Shown in pieces: positions 51,484-60,000 of a stretch of 64,000 bases of DNA. The translations under genes and the position numbers were made by a program. The notes beneath the pieces were generated by a model, which ran no database searches, had not been told where the DNA came from, and was given only the letters and a program-made list of their open reading frames with translations. The stretch covers positions 19,217 through 83,216 of the forward strand of contig JAJQCA010000046.1 of NCBI GenBank assembly GCA_021202985.1. The letters run 5' to 3'. Positions within the stretch are counted from its first letter, which is position 1; every line of letters begins with the position of its first letter. This stretch comes from Alistipes sp. GTDB taxonomy: Bacteria > Bacteroidota > Bacteroidia > Bacteroidales > Rikenellaceae.

Positions 51484-51697
51484 GTAATAAGGAAACAACC
51501 TTTATACCTATAACAAAGTGAGCCCTCCCTGCTTAGGGGAGATTTGAATACGGTATAGGAGTTGTCAGTCCTTGTTATGCCCCGGCCTCAGCGCCGGGGC
51601 ATGGCTTGGGCGTGGCGACGACTTTCGTATTCACGGGTGGCTCACATCCCGGTTGTAGGAGGTCGAACCCACGCCCTTTCTGTTTTTCAGGAAGGGC
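51484..51697 (+). ncRNA. Structured leader RNA, copy C
   Basis: Plus-strand copy with the same architecture as those at 34.1 and 37.4 kb. P1a CCTATAAC/GTTGTAGG (51507-51514 with 51652-51659), P1b GTGAGC/GCTCAC (51518-51523 with 51640-51645), P2 CTCCC/GGGAG (51525-51529 with 51537-51541), P3a GAATACG/CGTATTC (51546-51552 with 51626-51632), P3b AGTTGTC/GACGACT (51560-51566 with 51617-51623), P4 ATGCCCCGGC/GCCGGGGCAT (51577-51586 with 51593-51602). The pseudoknot GGGCGTGG/CCACGCCC (51608-51615 with 51669-51676) is a perfect 8-bp match. The competing hairpin GCCCTTTCTG/CAGGAAGGGC (51673-51682 with 51688-51697) ends 15 nt before the ATG. Confidence 0.85.
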
Positions 51698-51712
51698 CCT
51701 GAATCTCCGCTT

Positions 51713-52198
51713 ATGGAAGAAGAACTGAGGGATTTCAACCCGTTTAACGGCCGCCTCCCGTTATTGGAAGTCTATCACACGTACAGCCGGAGTCATTGGG
51801 ATTGGGAGCTGGTGGAGGAGTATGAACCGGGCGAAGTGCTGTGGGTGTTTTACATGGATAACATCTACATAAACCGCAAGGGCTGCGTCTGGTACAACGG
51901 CAGTGTAAAGGGGTTCGACCGGGAGCGCCCGGAACTGGAGGGCCGGTTCACCTACATACCCGAAATCAGCACGATGAAAATTGTCATTCCCCATCCCCCC
52001 GAACTGCGCGAAGAGCGGGATATATGGAATGCGGACGAGTACGAACGGATATATCTGGTCTACCTACCCGAAGACGACACGGTAAGGTGCACCGACTTAA
52101 ATGCGCGCGGGCCGAATGTGCTGTACGTTCTCGGAAGGAGATACCGGCGACGGCGGGAACCGCAAATATTACCCGGGGAGGAAAATACAGGCTGGTAA
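51713..52198 (+). CDS. Lipocalin-like protein, RNA-leader family member C
   Basis: A 161-aa cytoplasmic protein. NPFNGRLPLLEVYH...WELVEEYEPGEVLWVFYMDN aligns to NPFEGKFEVVV...WRLLSLYDPGEYIWEFYDVRP of the 33527 product, and SVKGFDRERPELEGRFTYIPEISTMKI to the following strands. The C-terminal RRYRRRREP tail is basic. No signal peptide or membrane span. It follows leader copy C by 15 nt. Function unknown; the conserved RNA-protein pairing in three loci suggests co-regulation or interaction. Confidence 0.75.
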   Translation: MEEELRDFNPFNGRLPLLEVYHTYSRSHWDWELVEEYEPGEVLWVFYMDNIYINRKGCVWYNGSVKGFDRERPELEGRFTYIPEISTMKIVIPHPPELREERDIWNADEYERIYLVYLPEDDTVRCTDLNARGPNVLYVLGRRYRRRREPQILPGEENTGW

Positions 52199-52310
52199 GG
52201 ACGGCCGGGGAAGGAGACATCCAAGGTGCGGAAGTCCTCGGGGAAAGAACTGCAGATAAAATGCGACAGTAAATAAATATCAGCAGGGAAAGCGGGGAAG
52301 GCGGGAAGCA

Positions 52311-52400
52311 CGAAAGCAGGAAAACTGGGAAACTGGGGAAGCAGGAAAACTGGAAAACAGGAGAAGCAGGAAAACTGGAAAACAGGAGAAGCAGGAAAAA
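52311..52400. repeat. ~25-27-bp minisatellite near yidD
   Basis: Repeats of aggaaaactgg(g)aaac(t/a)gg(a/g)g(a)agc occur three or more times between the end of the leader-family gene and yidD. The long minus-strand ORFs that cross it (51984..52616 and 52060..52404) are shadows. Confidence 0.7.
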
Positions 52401-52404
52401 ACAC

Positions 52405-52665
52405 CTACGGTACCGGGTCATAACCGCTGCCGCCCCACGGATTGCACCGCAGGATACGCCGGGCGGCGAGCCACGCCCCTTTGAACGGGCCGTATTTTCG
52501 CAGTGCTTCCACCGCGTATACCGAACACGAAGGTTCGTAGCGGCACACCTTGGGCAGCAGCGGCGAAATGCAGTACTGGTAAAACCGCACGAGCAGGATA
52601 AGCGGCCATGCGGCAATGCGCTTACATTGCCGAGCGAAGCTGCGATATGATTTTGCGGATTGCAT
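52405..52665 (-). CDS. yidD: Membrane protein insertion efficiency factor YidD
   Basis: An 86-aa protein with an amphipathic N-terminus and the [46 protein letters not shown] signature of YidD, which assists insertion by the YidC insertase. The N-terminal [23 protein letters not shown] is hydrophobic. It overlaps the 3' end of rnpA by 44 bp; no shorter start gives a complete protein. Confidence 0.95.
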   Translation of the reverse strand: MQSAKSYRSFARQCKRIAAWPLILLVRFYQYCISPLLPKVCRYEPSCSVYAVEALRKYGPFKGAWLAARRILRCNPWGGSGYDPVP

Positions 52666-53197
52666 TGTCTATTTTCCGGTAATCTTCCACCTCTTTCGAG
52701 GAGTAAATCAGGGCTATCCTGAGTTGTTTTCCGGGCCGGACGGAAGCTGTTATCGCCTGTTTCACCTGCCGGAAAGACTCGCGCGAGCGGCGTTTGAGCA
52801 GGTTGCGCTTGTTGGCCCTTTTATGATAACGTTTCGGGACGGAAAAAAGTACCCGGAAACTCCCTGCTGAACCGTTCGCCGGCTGTGCCGGTGTGTTTCC
52901 GGTTTCCGGCCGGCCGGCCGGGCCGGGGTTTTCCCCGGGACTGCCCGAAGCATGGAGGTTGCCCGTGTTCGGCTTCGCGTCGGGACCGGCGGTAACCTGT
53001 TCCGGGCCGGGTCCGCCGGCCGGGCCGTGCACCGACCGTTCGGCCGTATCCTCCACCGTGGTGTATATATACCGGAACGGGTAGACGAATCCACCCTTCC
53101 CATCGCGGAACAACCGCTCGATGGCTTTGGTGCCCGACAGCCGCTGCCGCTTGGGCAGGGTCGCGTCGCGGGGGGTATCTTGCGGTCTGTTTTCCAA
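52622..53197 (-). CDS. rnpA: Ribonuclease P protein component, with unusual insertion
   Basis: Protein subunit of RNase P, which trims the 5' leader of precursor tRNA. The family core is split: [19 protein letters not shown] before and [32 protein letters not shown], which carries the RNR-type motif, after. Between them (about residues 49-113) is a roughly 65-residue Gly/Pro/Ala-rich segment without resemblance to the family, so the 191-aa length exceeds the usual 110-140. The insertion is in frame and the rest is intact. rnpA lies between a terminator and yidD. Confidence 0.92.
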   Translation of the reverse strand: MENRPQDTPRDATLPKRQRLSGTKAIERLFRDGKGGFVYPFRYIYTTVEDTAERSVHGPAGGPGPEQVTAGPDAKPNTGNLHASGSPGENPGPAGRPETGNTPAQPANGSAGSFRVLFSVPKRYHKRANKRNLLKRRSRESFRQVKQAITASVRPGKQLRIALIYSSKEVEDYRKIDNAIRKIISQLRSAM

Positions 53198-53215
53198 CGT
53201 ATCGGCTATAAAAAA

Positions 53216-53234
53216 GGCGGGCTGAACACCCGCC
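53216..53234 (-). terminator. Terminator after hemD
   Basis: On the minus strand ggcggg / cccgcc is followed by tttttt; separates hemD from rnpA. Confidence 0.75.
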
Positions 53235-53255
53235 GGTAATTCTCTCTGTGCAGGT

Positions 53256-54215
53256 CTAACTGGCCGTCTTACCGCTCCTCGGGGCGGAAGCCACAGCCGT
53301 GGCGGTCTTCAAACCGGTCTCTTCCTTGCCCGGGGTGGTTCCGGTATGTCCGTTCGCCGAACCGGCGGCAGGCTTGCCGTTACCGGGCCTCGACTTCCTG
53401 GGCTTAGACTCCTGGGCTTTCAGGAACTCCTCCGATTTGTTGGACGAGACAATCTCCACCGGGGGTACTTCCTCGCCGGCGTCGGTCCGTTTTATATAGA
53501 TATCGATCGCCTTGGCCATGGAGGGGGCCTGCGGGGTCGGCGCGCTGACGTTCACCGTCAGGCCGGCGTCCACCGCGGCCTTTGCCGTGCCGTTGCCGAA
53601 CGTGGCGATGCGGGGCAGTCCCGTGGTGCCGAACTGCTCGGTAAGCGAGGCTATCTCGGAAGGGCTGAAAAATGCCAGCAGGTCGTATTTGTCCAGCTTC
53701 AGGTCCGACAGGTCGGAGCTGACCGTCCTGGAAAGGATGAGCTGGTGAAAGTCAAGTTTTAGTTTCTCCATCGTCAGCGGAAGCTCCGGCTTGTGAGGCT
53801 CCGACAGGATGAGCAGCAACTTCTCGTTCTTATGCTTGAGGATCAACTCCATAAGGTTGTTGAACGTCCCGTCGGCGAACGAAATCTTCCGTTTGCGGTA
53901 AACTATGTATTTCTGGAGGTAAAGCGCCACCGCCTCAGTGTTGCAGAGGTACTTCATGGTTTCGGGCACCGTGATTCGGGCCTCGTCGCATATCCGGAAA
54001 AAATGGTCGACCGTGGTCCTGCTCGTGAAAACGATAGCGGTATGGGCGAGGATTTCTATCCTCTGGCTCCTGTACTCTTTGAGCGATACACCCTCGACGC
54101 GTATAAAGGGGCGGTAATCTATTTCTGCACCGTACTTTGTGTGAATCTCGTAATAAGGTGACTTCTCGACGATGGCCGGTTTAGGCTGCGACACCAATAT
54201 TTTCTTGATACTCAA
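53256..54215 (-). CDS. hemD: Uroporphyrinogen-III synthase-like protein HemD
   Basis: Cyclises hydroxymethylbilane to uroporphyrinogen III, the first common precursor of haems and corrins. The 319-aa protein has the two-domain HemD layout: ILVSQPKP...KSPYYEIHTKYGAEIDYRPFIRVEGV, a first-domain helix AIVFTSRTTVDHFFRICDEA, and in the second half DLLAFFSPSEIASLTEQFG and RIATFGNGTAKAAVDAGLTV. The last about 70 residues (after IDIYIKRTDAGEEV) are a low-complexity basic tail not expected in the enzyme. HemD is weakly conserved, so some doubt remains. Confidence 0.82.
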   Translation of the reverse strand: MSIKKILVSQPKPAIVEKSPYYEIHTKYGAEIDYRPFIRVEGVSLKEYRSQRIEILAHTAIVFTSRTTVDHFFRICDEARITVPETMKYLCNTEAVALYLQKYIVYRKRKISFADGTFNNLMELILKHKNEKLLLILSEPHKPELPLTMEKLKLDFHQLILSRTVSSDLSDLKLDKYDLLAFFSPSEIASLTEQFGTTGLPRIATFGNGTAKAAVDAGLTVNVSAPTPQAPSMAKAIDIYIKRTDAGEEVPPVEIVSSNKSEEFLKAQESKPRKSRPGNGKPAAGSANGHTGTTPGKEETGLKTATAVASAPRSGKTAS

Positions 54216-54230
54216 CTTGATAGATTTTTA

Positions 54231-55232
54231 TTACGACAGGTTCCTGGCAGAGAGTACGACAAGGAAGCTGACGGGTAAAATTTCGACGGCACAAAGGTAC
54301 AAAATCCAATACAAAATCGAAATTTTTTGTCGAATAAAGAGCATATATGTCCTTATCAGAATGAAAATTAACAATCCCGTAACAACGGGCAGGAACAGCC
54401 GTGAAAGAAGCGGCAGCACCGGTCCCGGAGCCAGAGCGAGGGTGAACATCAGCGGCAGGGTAAAAAGGAACAACATGCCGTAGCCCAGGTTGCGGAGGGA
54501 TATCAGGTCGTCCGTAAAGCGGCTGCCGTAGGTGAGCCACCCCGCGGCCCGCAGGATAAAATTCTGGCAGAACCAGACCGCCAGCAATCCGGCCCATACG
54601 GCGGGCACGGGCAGCAGCTGAGCCCAGCCGGGAAGCACGGCACTAATCCCCGCGCCGAACGCGTTGTCGCAGTACCTTACCACGAGCAGGCCCGTAGCCA
54701 GCAGGCCCAGCAGGATGAGCAGCCGCCGGAAGGTTTCGAAAATATAGTTATGCTCTTCGAGAAGGTTTTCTATATAGAGGGTTCCCCGGAAAATGCCGGC
54801 CACCGTAGCGGCGTGCGGACGGAAATAGTAAAATAAGGCGCAGAACCCTGCGAACAGCATCACCACCGCCAGCGAGTAGGGTACGTTACCGGTCAGGACC
54901 CATTCGAAAAAAGGAGAAGGGCCAGCCTGCGGGCCGGCCAAAACGCTGGCCGGGCCGAAAATATCGGCCGCCGCCGCGTCGGCAACCGTCGGCATGCCAC
55001 CGCTCACCGAACCGAGTCCGTCGGTAATCGCGGACACGCTGTCGGGGATATGGACGGGTATGTGGTCCGCGATATGGTTAGTAATGTGGTCGGCTCCGGT
55101 CCCCGCTATGTCGGTGAAAGTTTCCATACCCTCGGCCGACACAGCGCTACCCGCCGGGTCGATGGCGCCCATACCGCCCTGCCCGCCGGCGGGCGGGAAT
55201 ATATTGGAAGGGTTGTATGGGTTTTGTCTCAT
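54231..55232 (-). CDS. DUF4271-domain membrane protein
   Basis: A 333-aa protein with a low-complexity Gly/Ala/Pro-rich N-terminus (about residues 1-105) followed by several membrane spans such as LLILLGLLATGLLVVRYC. NLGYGMLFLFTLPLMFTLALAPGPVLPLLSRLFLPVVTGLLIFILIRTYMLFIRQKISILYWILYLCAVEILPV is typical of DUF4271, usually paired with hemD in Bacteroidetes. It ends 15 bp before the hemD start. Confidence 0.85.
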   Translation of the reverse strand: MRQNPYNPSNIFPPAGGQGGMGAIDPAGSAVSAEGMETFTDIAGTGADHITNHIADHIPVHIPDSVSAITDGLGSVSGGMPTVADAAAADIFGPASVLAGPQAGPSPFFEWVLTGNVPYSLAVVMLFAGFCALFYYFRPHAATVAGIFRGTLYIENLLEEHNYIFETFRRLLILLGLLATGLLVVRYCDNAFGAGISAVLPGWAQLLPVPAVWAGLLAVWFCQNFILRAAGWLTYGSRFTDDLISLRNLGYGMLFLFTLPLMFTLALAPGPVLPLLSRLFLPVVTGLLIFILIRTYMLFIRQKISILYWILYLCAVEILPVSFLVVLSARNLS

Positions 55233-55496
55233 TGCTTGCGGTTCTGGTTTATTTTTCGTCCCGGCCCGGCCCTCATAGGTCCGTCTGCGCCATGCAATCC
55301 GTTCCGGCTACCGTTCGTAGTGCTCCCCCTGCTTTCCTGTCTGTTCGGGTATTAGCACGTATTCCAACCGTCCGGTTCAAAGATTATAAACAATCGCGCA
55401 GGCCATACCCGGCCCTTTCAACGGCCCGTATCTCCAGCCAGTAAATTTATATCATTTCCACCTAATTTCACCCGCCCCGCCCGGGACCGTCCGATG

Positions 55497-56675
55497 TCAG
55501 ACGTACACCTTTTTAAGCGTGATTCGGATGGTGGTTCCCTTGCCGACCTCCGAGTCCACAACGAAAATCTTCCCGTTGTGGTAATCCTCTATAATCCTCT
55601 TGCTGAGCGAAAGGCCCAGCCCCCAGCCACGGGTCTTTGTGGTGAATCCCGGCTCGAAAATCCGTTTGAAGTTGGCCTTGGATATCCCCTTTCCCGTATC
55701 GGTAACGTCTATGTAAACCTGGTTCTCGTCGGAGGTTATCTTTACCTCCAGCCGCCCCTTGCCCTGGAGGGCGTCGAGGGAGTTTTTCAACAGATTCTCC
55801 ACCACCCACTCGAACAGGGCGCTGTTTATCATGGCCTGCACCGGAGCTGTGGCCAGACCGTTGTACTCGATGGTGACGTTACGCGGAACCCGGGTGCGGA
55901 AATAGAGGACGCTGTTGCCTACCACCTCGTTGATATTGGCCGGCGACAACACCGTCTCGGAGCCGATCTTCGAGAAGCGGTCCACCACCTTCATCAGCCG
56001 TGTAAGGTCCTTGCCCATCTCGTCCACCGCCGACTGGTCCACCGGCTGGCTGCGAAGGTATTCGATCCACCCGAGCAGCGACGAGGTGGGCGTACCCAAC
56101 TGGTGGGCCGTCTCCTTGGCAAGTCCTATCCACACCCGGTTCTGCTCGTCGTGCTTGGTAGACATAAATGTGATGTAGCCGAAGGTGATGAAGATAAAGA
56201 TTACGAGGAGCTGGATCAACGGAAACCAGGTCAGCATCTTCAGCAGGCGCGACTCGCCGTAGAAGAGATAGTAGGTATTGAACCCGCGGTCGGTAATTAT
56301 TATCTCCTTGTTGATACGCGATAGCTTGTCGATGGTTTTCCGGAGCAGGTCGGGGTGGTTTATTACCTTCTCGGGCAGCAGGTCGTACTGCACCACCCGC
56401 AGGTTATCGTCCACTATTACGAACGGTATACCGCTGCGCCCCCCGTCCGGAAGCTGGAAGAAAGGGTTGAAGATGGGGTTGTTCATGGTATTCTCCATGG
56501 CGTAGGTCCACATCCGGACCTCGTTCTGCTCCTTTTCCCTCAACCGGTTGGCCATGTAGTTCGTAAACAAGAGCGAAGTGGTACCGATAGCCAGCCCGGC
56601 GACGATAATGAATATCCGTCGCCGGAAGGTAAGCCTTCCGCCCTTTCCCAATATCGAACCGAGTGTTATCTTCAT
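55497..56675 (-). CDS. Membrane sensor histidine kinase
   Basis: A 392-aa two-span kinase: spans at about 20-42 and 155-175, a periplasmic sensing region between, then the phosphoacceptor box LAKETAHQLGTPTSSLLGWIEYL. The ATPase domain shows LLKNSLDAL (N box), DTGKGISKANF (G1) and WGLGLSLSKRIIEDYHNGKIFV (G2). No response-regulator gene is next to it; the S41 processing protease gene precedes it in the same operon, so the stimulus may involve envelope proteolysis. Confidence 0.93.
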   Translation of the reverse strand: MKITLGSILGKGGRLTFRRRIFIIVAGLAIGTTSLLFTNYMANRLREKEQNEVRMWTYAMENTMNNPIFNPFFQLPDGGRSGIPFVIVDDNLRVVQYDLLPEKVINHPDLLRKTIDKLSRINKEIIITDRGFNTYYLFYGESRLLKMLTWFPLIQLLVIFIFITFGYITFMSTKHDEQNRVWIGLAKETAHQLGTPTSSLLGWIEYLRSQPVDQSAVDEMGKDLTRLMKVVDRFSKIGSETVLSPANINEVVGNSVLYFRTRVPRNVTIEYNGLATAPVQAMINSALFEWVVENLLKNSLDALQGKGRLEVKITSDENQVYIDVTDTGKGISKANFKRIFEPGFTTKTRGWGLGLSLSKRIIEDYHNGKIFVVDSEVGKGTTIRITLKKVYV

Positions 56676-56747
56676 ATTTTCTTCCGCCGCTGTCGTACGG
56701 CGCTTAACCGGCGCCTTAGTCCTCCCGGGGGGCGCGCCCGGTCCACT

Positions 56748-58418
56748 TTATTTCCTCTCCGTATCCCGGCCGGTCAAGATGGTGCGGTACTGTTCGGGGT
56801 CCGAGAGAACCTCCACGGCGCGCGCCACCTCGTCGTCGAAGTTGAGCGAGTGCCTTATCACGCCCTGCTGGTAATAGTGCCGGAGCAGGATATCGTCCTC
56901 GATAAGTTTGGTTATCTGGTCTCGGTACAGGATAAGGTTACCCTGCTTGTCGTCCTTCATCAACTCGGTGATGCGTTCGATTTGGTCGCCGATACGGTCG
57001 TAGTAGAGTTCCTTTTCAGCCCGCTCGCGCAGGGCCCGCAGGGCCTGGGCCGTCTCGGAACTGTAATCCATCGGTTTATCCTCCATAAACTCCATAAACC
57101 AGCGGTAATCCTCGTCCGACAGGCGGAAGCTGTCCTCATCCACCGGGTCACGGTATTTTTTGACGTACAGGTCGGCGAAATCGTCGATGTAGCCCAGCCC
57201 GTATGCCATCATCGTGAATCGGCTCACGTACTCCGCGGGCATCCTCACATCGGGCATTATACCGCCCCCGTCGTAGACCTTGCGTCCGGCGGCGGTGGCG
57301 TATTCGGTAATCAGCGAATCGGGTATGTACGAAACGCTGCCGTCGTCGTTACGGCGGGCATAGTCCACGGCCTGTATGCAGCGGCCGCTGGGCATGTAAT
57401 ATTTCGCCGTGGTAATCTTCAGGTAGGAGTTGAACCCTACCGGGCGGGTCGACTGCACGAGGCCCTTGCCGTAGGTCCGCTGGCCCACCAGCACCGCCCT
57501 GTCGAGGTCCTGCAAAGCCCCGGAAACAATCTCCGCGGCGGACGCCGACCCGCCGTTCACCAGCACCACGATGGGCAACCGGGTATCGACCGGCTCGGTC
57601 TCGGTGCGGAACACGGCGTTGGAATCCTTCCCCCGCCCCCGCATGCTTACCACCTCGGTATCCCGTGGTACGAACATCGACAGGATTTTAACCGCCTCCT
57701 GGAGAATCCCGCCCCCGTTGTTGCGGTAGTCGAGGATAAGACCCTTCAAACGGCCGTCGCTACGCAGTTCCATCAGTGCGTTGCGCATGTCGCTGCTGCA
57801 ATTCTCTGTAAAATCCGAGTGCTGGATATAACCTATGCTGTCGTTAACGAAACCATAGTACGGGATACCCGATATGGAAATACGCTCGCGGGTAATGGCC
57901 AGTTCCTCGGTTTCACCCGTGTAGAACTTCTCCACCGCGAGGTTCACCGTGGTTCCCGGGTCTCCTTTGAGCAGGGAGCTGACCGTTTCCGACCCGATAC
58001 CCTCGGCACTGCGCCCGTCGATACGGAGAATCCTGTCGCCGATAGTGAGGCCATTCTTGTCGGCCGGGAAGCCCCGGTAAGGCTGAGCTATAAATACCCA
58101 GTCCCCTTTCTGCCTGATGAGCGCGCCTATACCGCCGTATTTGCCCGTGGTGAGGACCTCGAAATCCTCCATGTCTTCCTCGGGCAGATACTCGGTATAG
58201 GGGTCGAGCGAGGATGTCATCCCCATGGCGGCGTCCAGCAGGAGCTGGTCCTGGTCCGGTTCGTCCACGTAGAATAGGTTCAGATCGCGGTAAAGGTCCA
58301 CGAGTATCTGCATGTTCCTGCCCATCCGGAAATCTGAATTTCCGGCCGAGACCAGCAACAGCGCCGCCACGGAGAACCCCGCGGCCATGAGCGTGTATTT
58401 TATGCTTTTTAGTTTCAT
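56748..58418 (-). CDS. C-terminal processing S41 peptidase
   Basis: A 556-aa exported protease starting at MKLKSIKYTLMAAGFSVAALLLV (58418); the ORF-track start at 58550 overlaps the next gene. It has an N-terminal signal/anchor, a PDZ domain (about 75-170: KYGGIGALIRQKGDWVFIAQPYRGFPADKNGLTIGDRILRIDG) and a catalytic domain with the nucleophile Ser in NGGSASAAEIVSGALQD and the general-base Lys in GQRTYGKGLVQSTRPVG. A long helical C-terminus follows. It trims C-termini of periplasmic or outer-membrane proteins. Confidence 0.93.
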   Translation of the reverse strand: MKLKSIKYTLMAAGFSVAALLLVSAGNSDFRMGRNMQILVDLYRDLNLFYVDEPDQDQLLLDAAMGMTSSLDPYTEYLPEEDMEDFEVLTTGKYGGIGALIRQKGDWVFIAQPYRGFPADKNGLTIGDRILRIDGRSAEGIGSETVSSLLKGDPGTTVNLAVEKFYTGETEELAITRERISISGIPYYGFVNDSIGYIQHSDFTENCSSDMRNALMELRSDGRLKGLILDYRNNGGGILQEAVKILSMFVPRDTEVVSMRGRGKDSNAVFRTETEPVDTRLPIVVLVNGGSASAAEIVSGALQDLDRAVLVGQRTYGKGLVQSTRPVGFNSYLKITTAKYYMPSGRCIQAVDYARRNDDGSVSYIPDSLITEYATAAGRKVYDGGGIMPDVRMPAEYVSRFTMMAYGLGYIDDFADLYVKKYRDPVDEDSFRLSDEDYRWFMEFMEDKPMDYSSETAQALRALRERAEKELYYDRIGDQIERITELMKDDKQGNLILYRDQITKLIEDDILLRHYYQQGVIRHSLNFDDEVARAVEVLSDPEQYRTILTGRDTERK

Positions 58419-58432
58419 ATCATTCTTCGGTT

Positions 58433-58906
58433 TCACTCCTCCGGGTCGAGGGCCATGCGGAGGCGGCCCTGGAGACGGAATATGTCCTTTTTCATTCCTT
58501 CGATGTAGAGCATGTCGCCACGGCCGGTGACGGTGACCCCGTCGTCCCACTGCGCCAGCAGCCTGCGCGACAGTTTGGCCGCCCGGAACTCCATCCTCGT
58601 CTCATCCTCCCGCGATACCACGTAACCGTACTGCTCCATAACCTCTTTGATTTTGCGCCGGTCGGCATGGATGTTTCCCCGGGTCGTCACCTCCCCGAAC
58701 GACAGGCTCGGGTAAAGACCCGCGAAGAAGATGAGCACTCCCAGCAGGAACACCCCGTTGCGGGACATGAATATCGCTTCGAAGAGGTTGCCGTTTTGCC
58801 GTTCGATAAGCCCAAAGAGGGCCATAATACCGAACACCACCGCCAGCAGAACCACCATTCTCGCTATATAACGCAGCGATCGCAGTATGTATTTCTTAGT
58901 ATCCAT
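58433..58906 (-). CDS. Hypothetical two-span membrane protein
   Basis: A 157-aa protein with two membrane spans (IARMVVLLAVVFGIMALFGL and GVFLLGVLIFFAGLYPSL) and a cytoplasmic C-terminal domain (about 85-155) with GNIHADRRKIKEVMEQYGYVVSREDETRMEFRA. Family not recognised, although it resembles small proteins in the ispH-processing-protease neighbourhood of Bacteroidetes. Its start overlaps the ispH reading frame by 43 bp. Confidence 0.75.
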   Translation of the reverse strand: MDTKKYILRSLRYIARMVVLLAVVFGIMALFGLIERQNGNLFEAIFMSRNGVFLLGVLIFFAGLYPSLSFGEVTTRGNIHADRRKIKEVMEQYGYVVSREDETRMEFRAAKLSRRLLAQWDDGVTVTGRGDMLYIEGMKKDIFRLQGRLRMALDPEE

Positions 58907-60000
58907 ATTTTCAGTTTTATCTCCCCGCGGACTCGATGCCCGGGACAGGGTGTTTTTTCATGGTTATTTCCCGCCCCCCCCGTTACGGTATTTCGGGCCG
59001 GCGTTACCGCTGTCCGCCCGGAGCCGTCCCGCCCGCACGGCGAAATCCCCCCCGCCCCGGCCTTCCGGGCGCCCGGTTCCCTCAGCCCGCGGGGCGGGGC
59101 GGTTGCCCCGCCAATCCCCACCGAGCCGGCCCCGGCGAACCATTCGGCCCTAAGGTCGCCGCAATCTTCTACGAGGTATGTGCGCGGGTTGGCGCCCCGG
59201 CACACCCCGTAAAGGACCTTGCCGTTCGAACTTTTCCGGCCGCTTACGAACAGCACCACGTCGAACCGCCGTGCAAACCCTCCGAGGTGCGGTTCGCGGT
59301 TGGCCACCTGGCGGCATATAGTGTCGTGGACGGTCACCGCCCCGGGGTCCGCCGCAAGGTGTTTTATCTCCCGGCTGATTTCCTCGAAGAGAGAGAGGCT
59401 CTGGGTGGTCTGGGAGAGCAGGTAAACGGGCCTCTCGAAATCCACCGCGCCCAGGTCGTCCATATTCTCCACCACAATCACATCTCCACCGACCTGACCG
59501 GCAAGGCCCACCACCTCGGCATGGCCCTTTTTACCGAGTATCACCACCTGGCCACCGGCCTGCTTCATGTCCCGGTAGGCCCTGCGGACTATGCCCTGTA
59601 AATTAGCCACCACCGGACACGTCGCGTCCACCACTCGGTAACCTTCGGCCCGCGCCCTGTCGAACACCCCGGGAGGTTCGCCGTGCGCCCTTACGAGCAC
59701 CGTACTCCCCGCGCCGAGACGCCCGAGGCTGTCATGCCCCACGGTCTCCATGCCGAGCGCGCCCAACCGTTTCACCTCCATTTCGTTGTGCACTATATCG
59801 CCCAGCGAATATACGGTGCCCTGCCGGAGCGCCTCTTCCGCAAGCCCGATGGCCCGCACAACCCCGAAACAGAAACCCGATTTATCGTCTATCTCTATTA
59901 CCAATACGTTATATTTAACATTATGCCTCCTCACCGGATGGCATACCGGACACGAAGCCCCGTCGGTAGTTATCAGGTCCCGGCCGGGCCGGTACCACAC
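58864..60000 (-). CDS. ispH: 4-hydroxy-3-methylbut-2-enyl diphosphate reductase IspH, extended C-terminus
   Basis: The last MEP-pathway enzyme, giving IPP and DMAPP. The three cluster-binding Cys are in SGFCFGVVRA, VDATCPVV and VHDTICRQVANR. The conserved part ends near residue 303 (GSVGIGGATAPPRGLRE). About 70 further residues are Gly/Arg/Pro-rich and overlap the next gene, so either the tail is real or a frameshift in the C-rich stretch (59037-59060) hides the true stop. The start is also uncertain: the family N-terminus begins at about VIEIDDKSGFCFGV, so TTG at 59904 is a plausible start instead of ATG at 60000. Confidence 0.88.
   Translation of the reverse strand: MWYRPGRDLITTDGASCPVCHPVRRHNVKYNVLVIEIDDKSGFCFGVVRAIGLAEEALRQGTVYSLGDIVHNEMEVKRLGALGMETVGHDSLGRLGAGSTVLVRAHGEPPGVFDRARAEGYRVVDATCPVVANLQGIVRRAYRDMKQAGGQVVILGKKGHAEVVGLAGQVGGDVIVVENMDDLGAVDFERPVYLLSQTTQSLSLFEEISREIKHLAADPGAVTVHDTICRQVANREPHLGGFARRFDVVLFVSGRKSSNGKVLYGVCRGANPRTYLVEDCGDLRAEWFAGAGSVGIGGATAPPRGLREPGARKAGAGGISPCGRDGSGRTAVTPARNTVTGGAGNNHEKTPCPGHRVRGEIKLKIWILRNTYCDRCVI

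Noticed and set aside
51484-51697. Reading the leader RNA as a type III toxin-antitoxin ToxI array
   Set aside because: No short tandem repeats are present and the protein does not resemble ToxN; kept only as a remote alternative.
51984-52616. 210-aa minus ORF before yidD
   Set aside because: Runs through the minisatellite and overlaps yidD and the leader-family gene; low complexity.
56355-58277. 640-aa plus ORF
   Set aside because: Antisense to the S41 protease and kinase genes, both with intact motifs; long only because of GC-rich codon bias.
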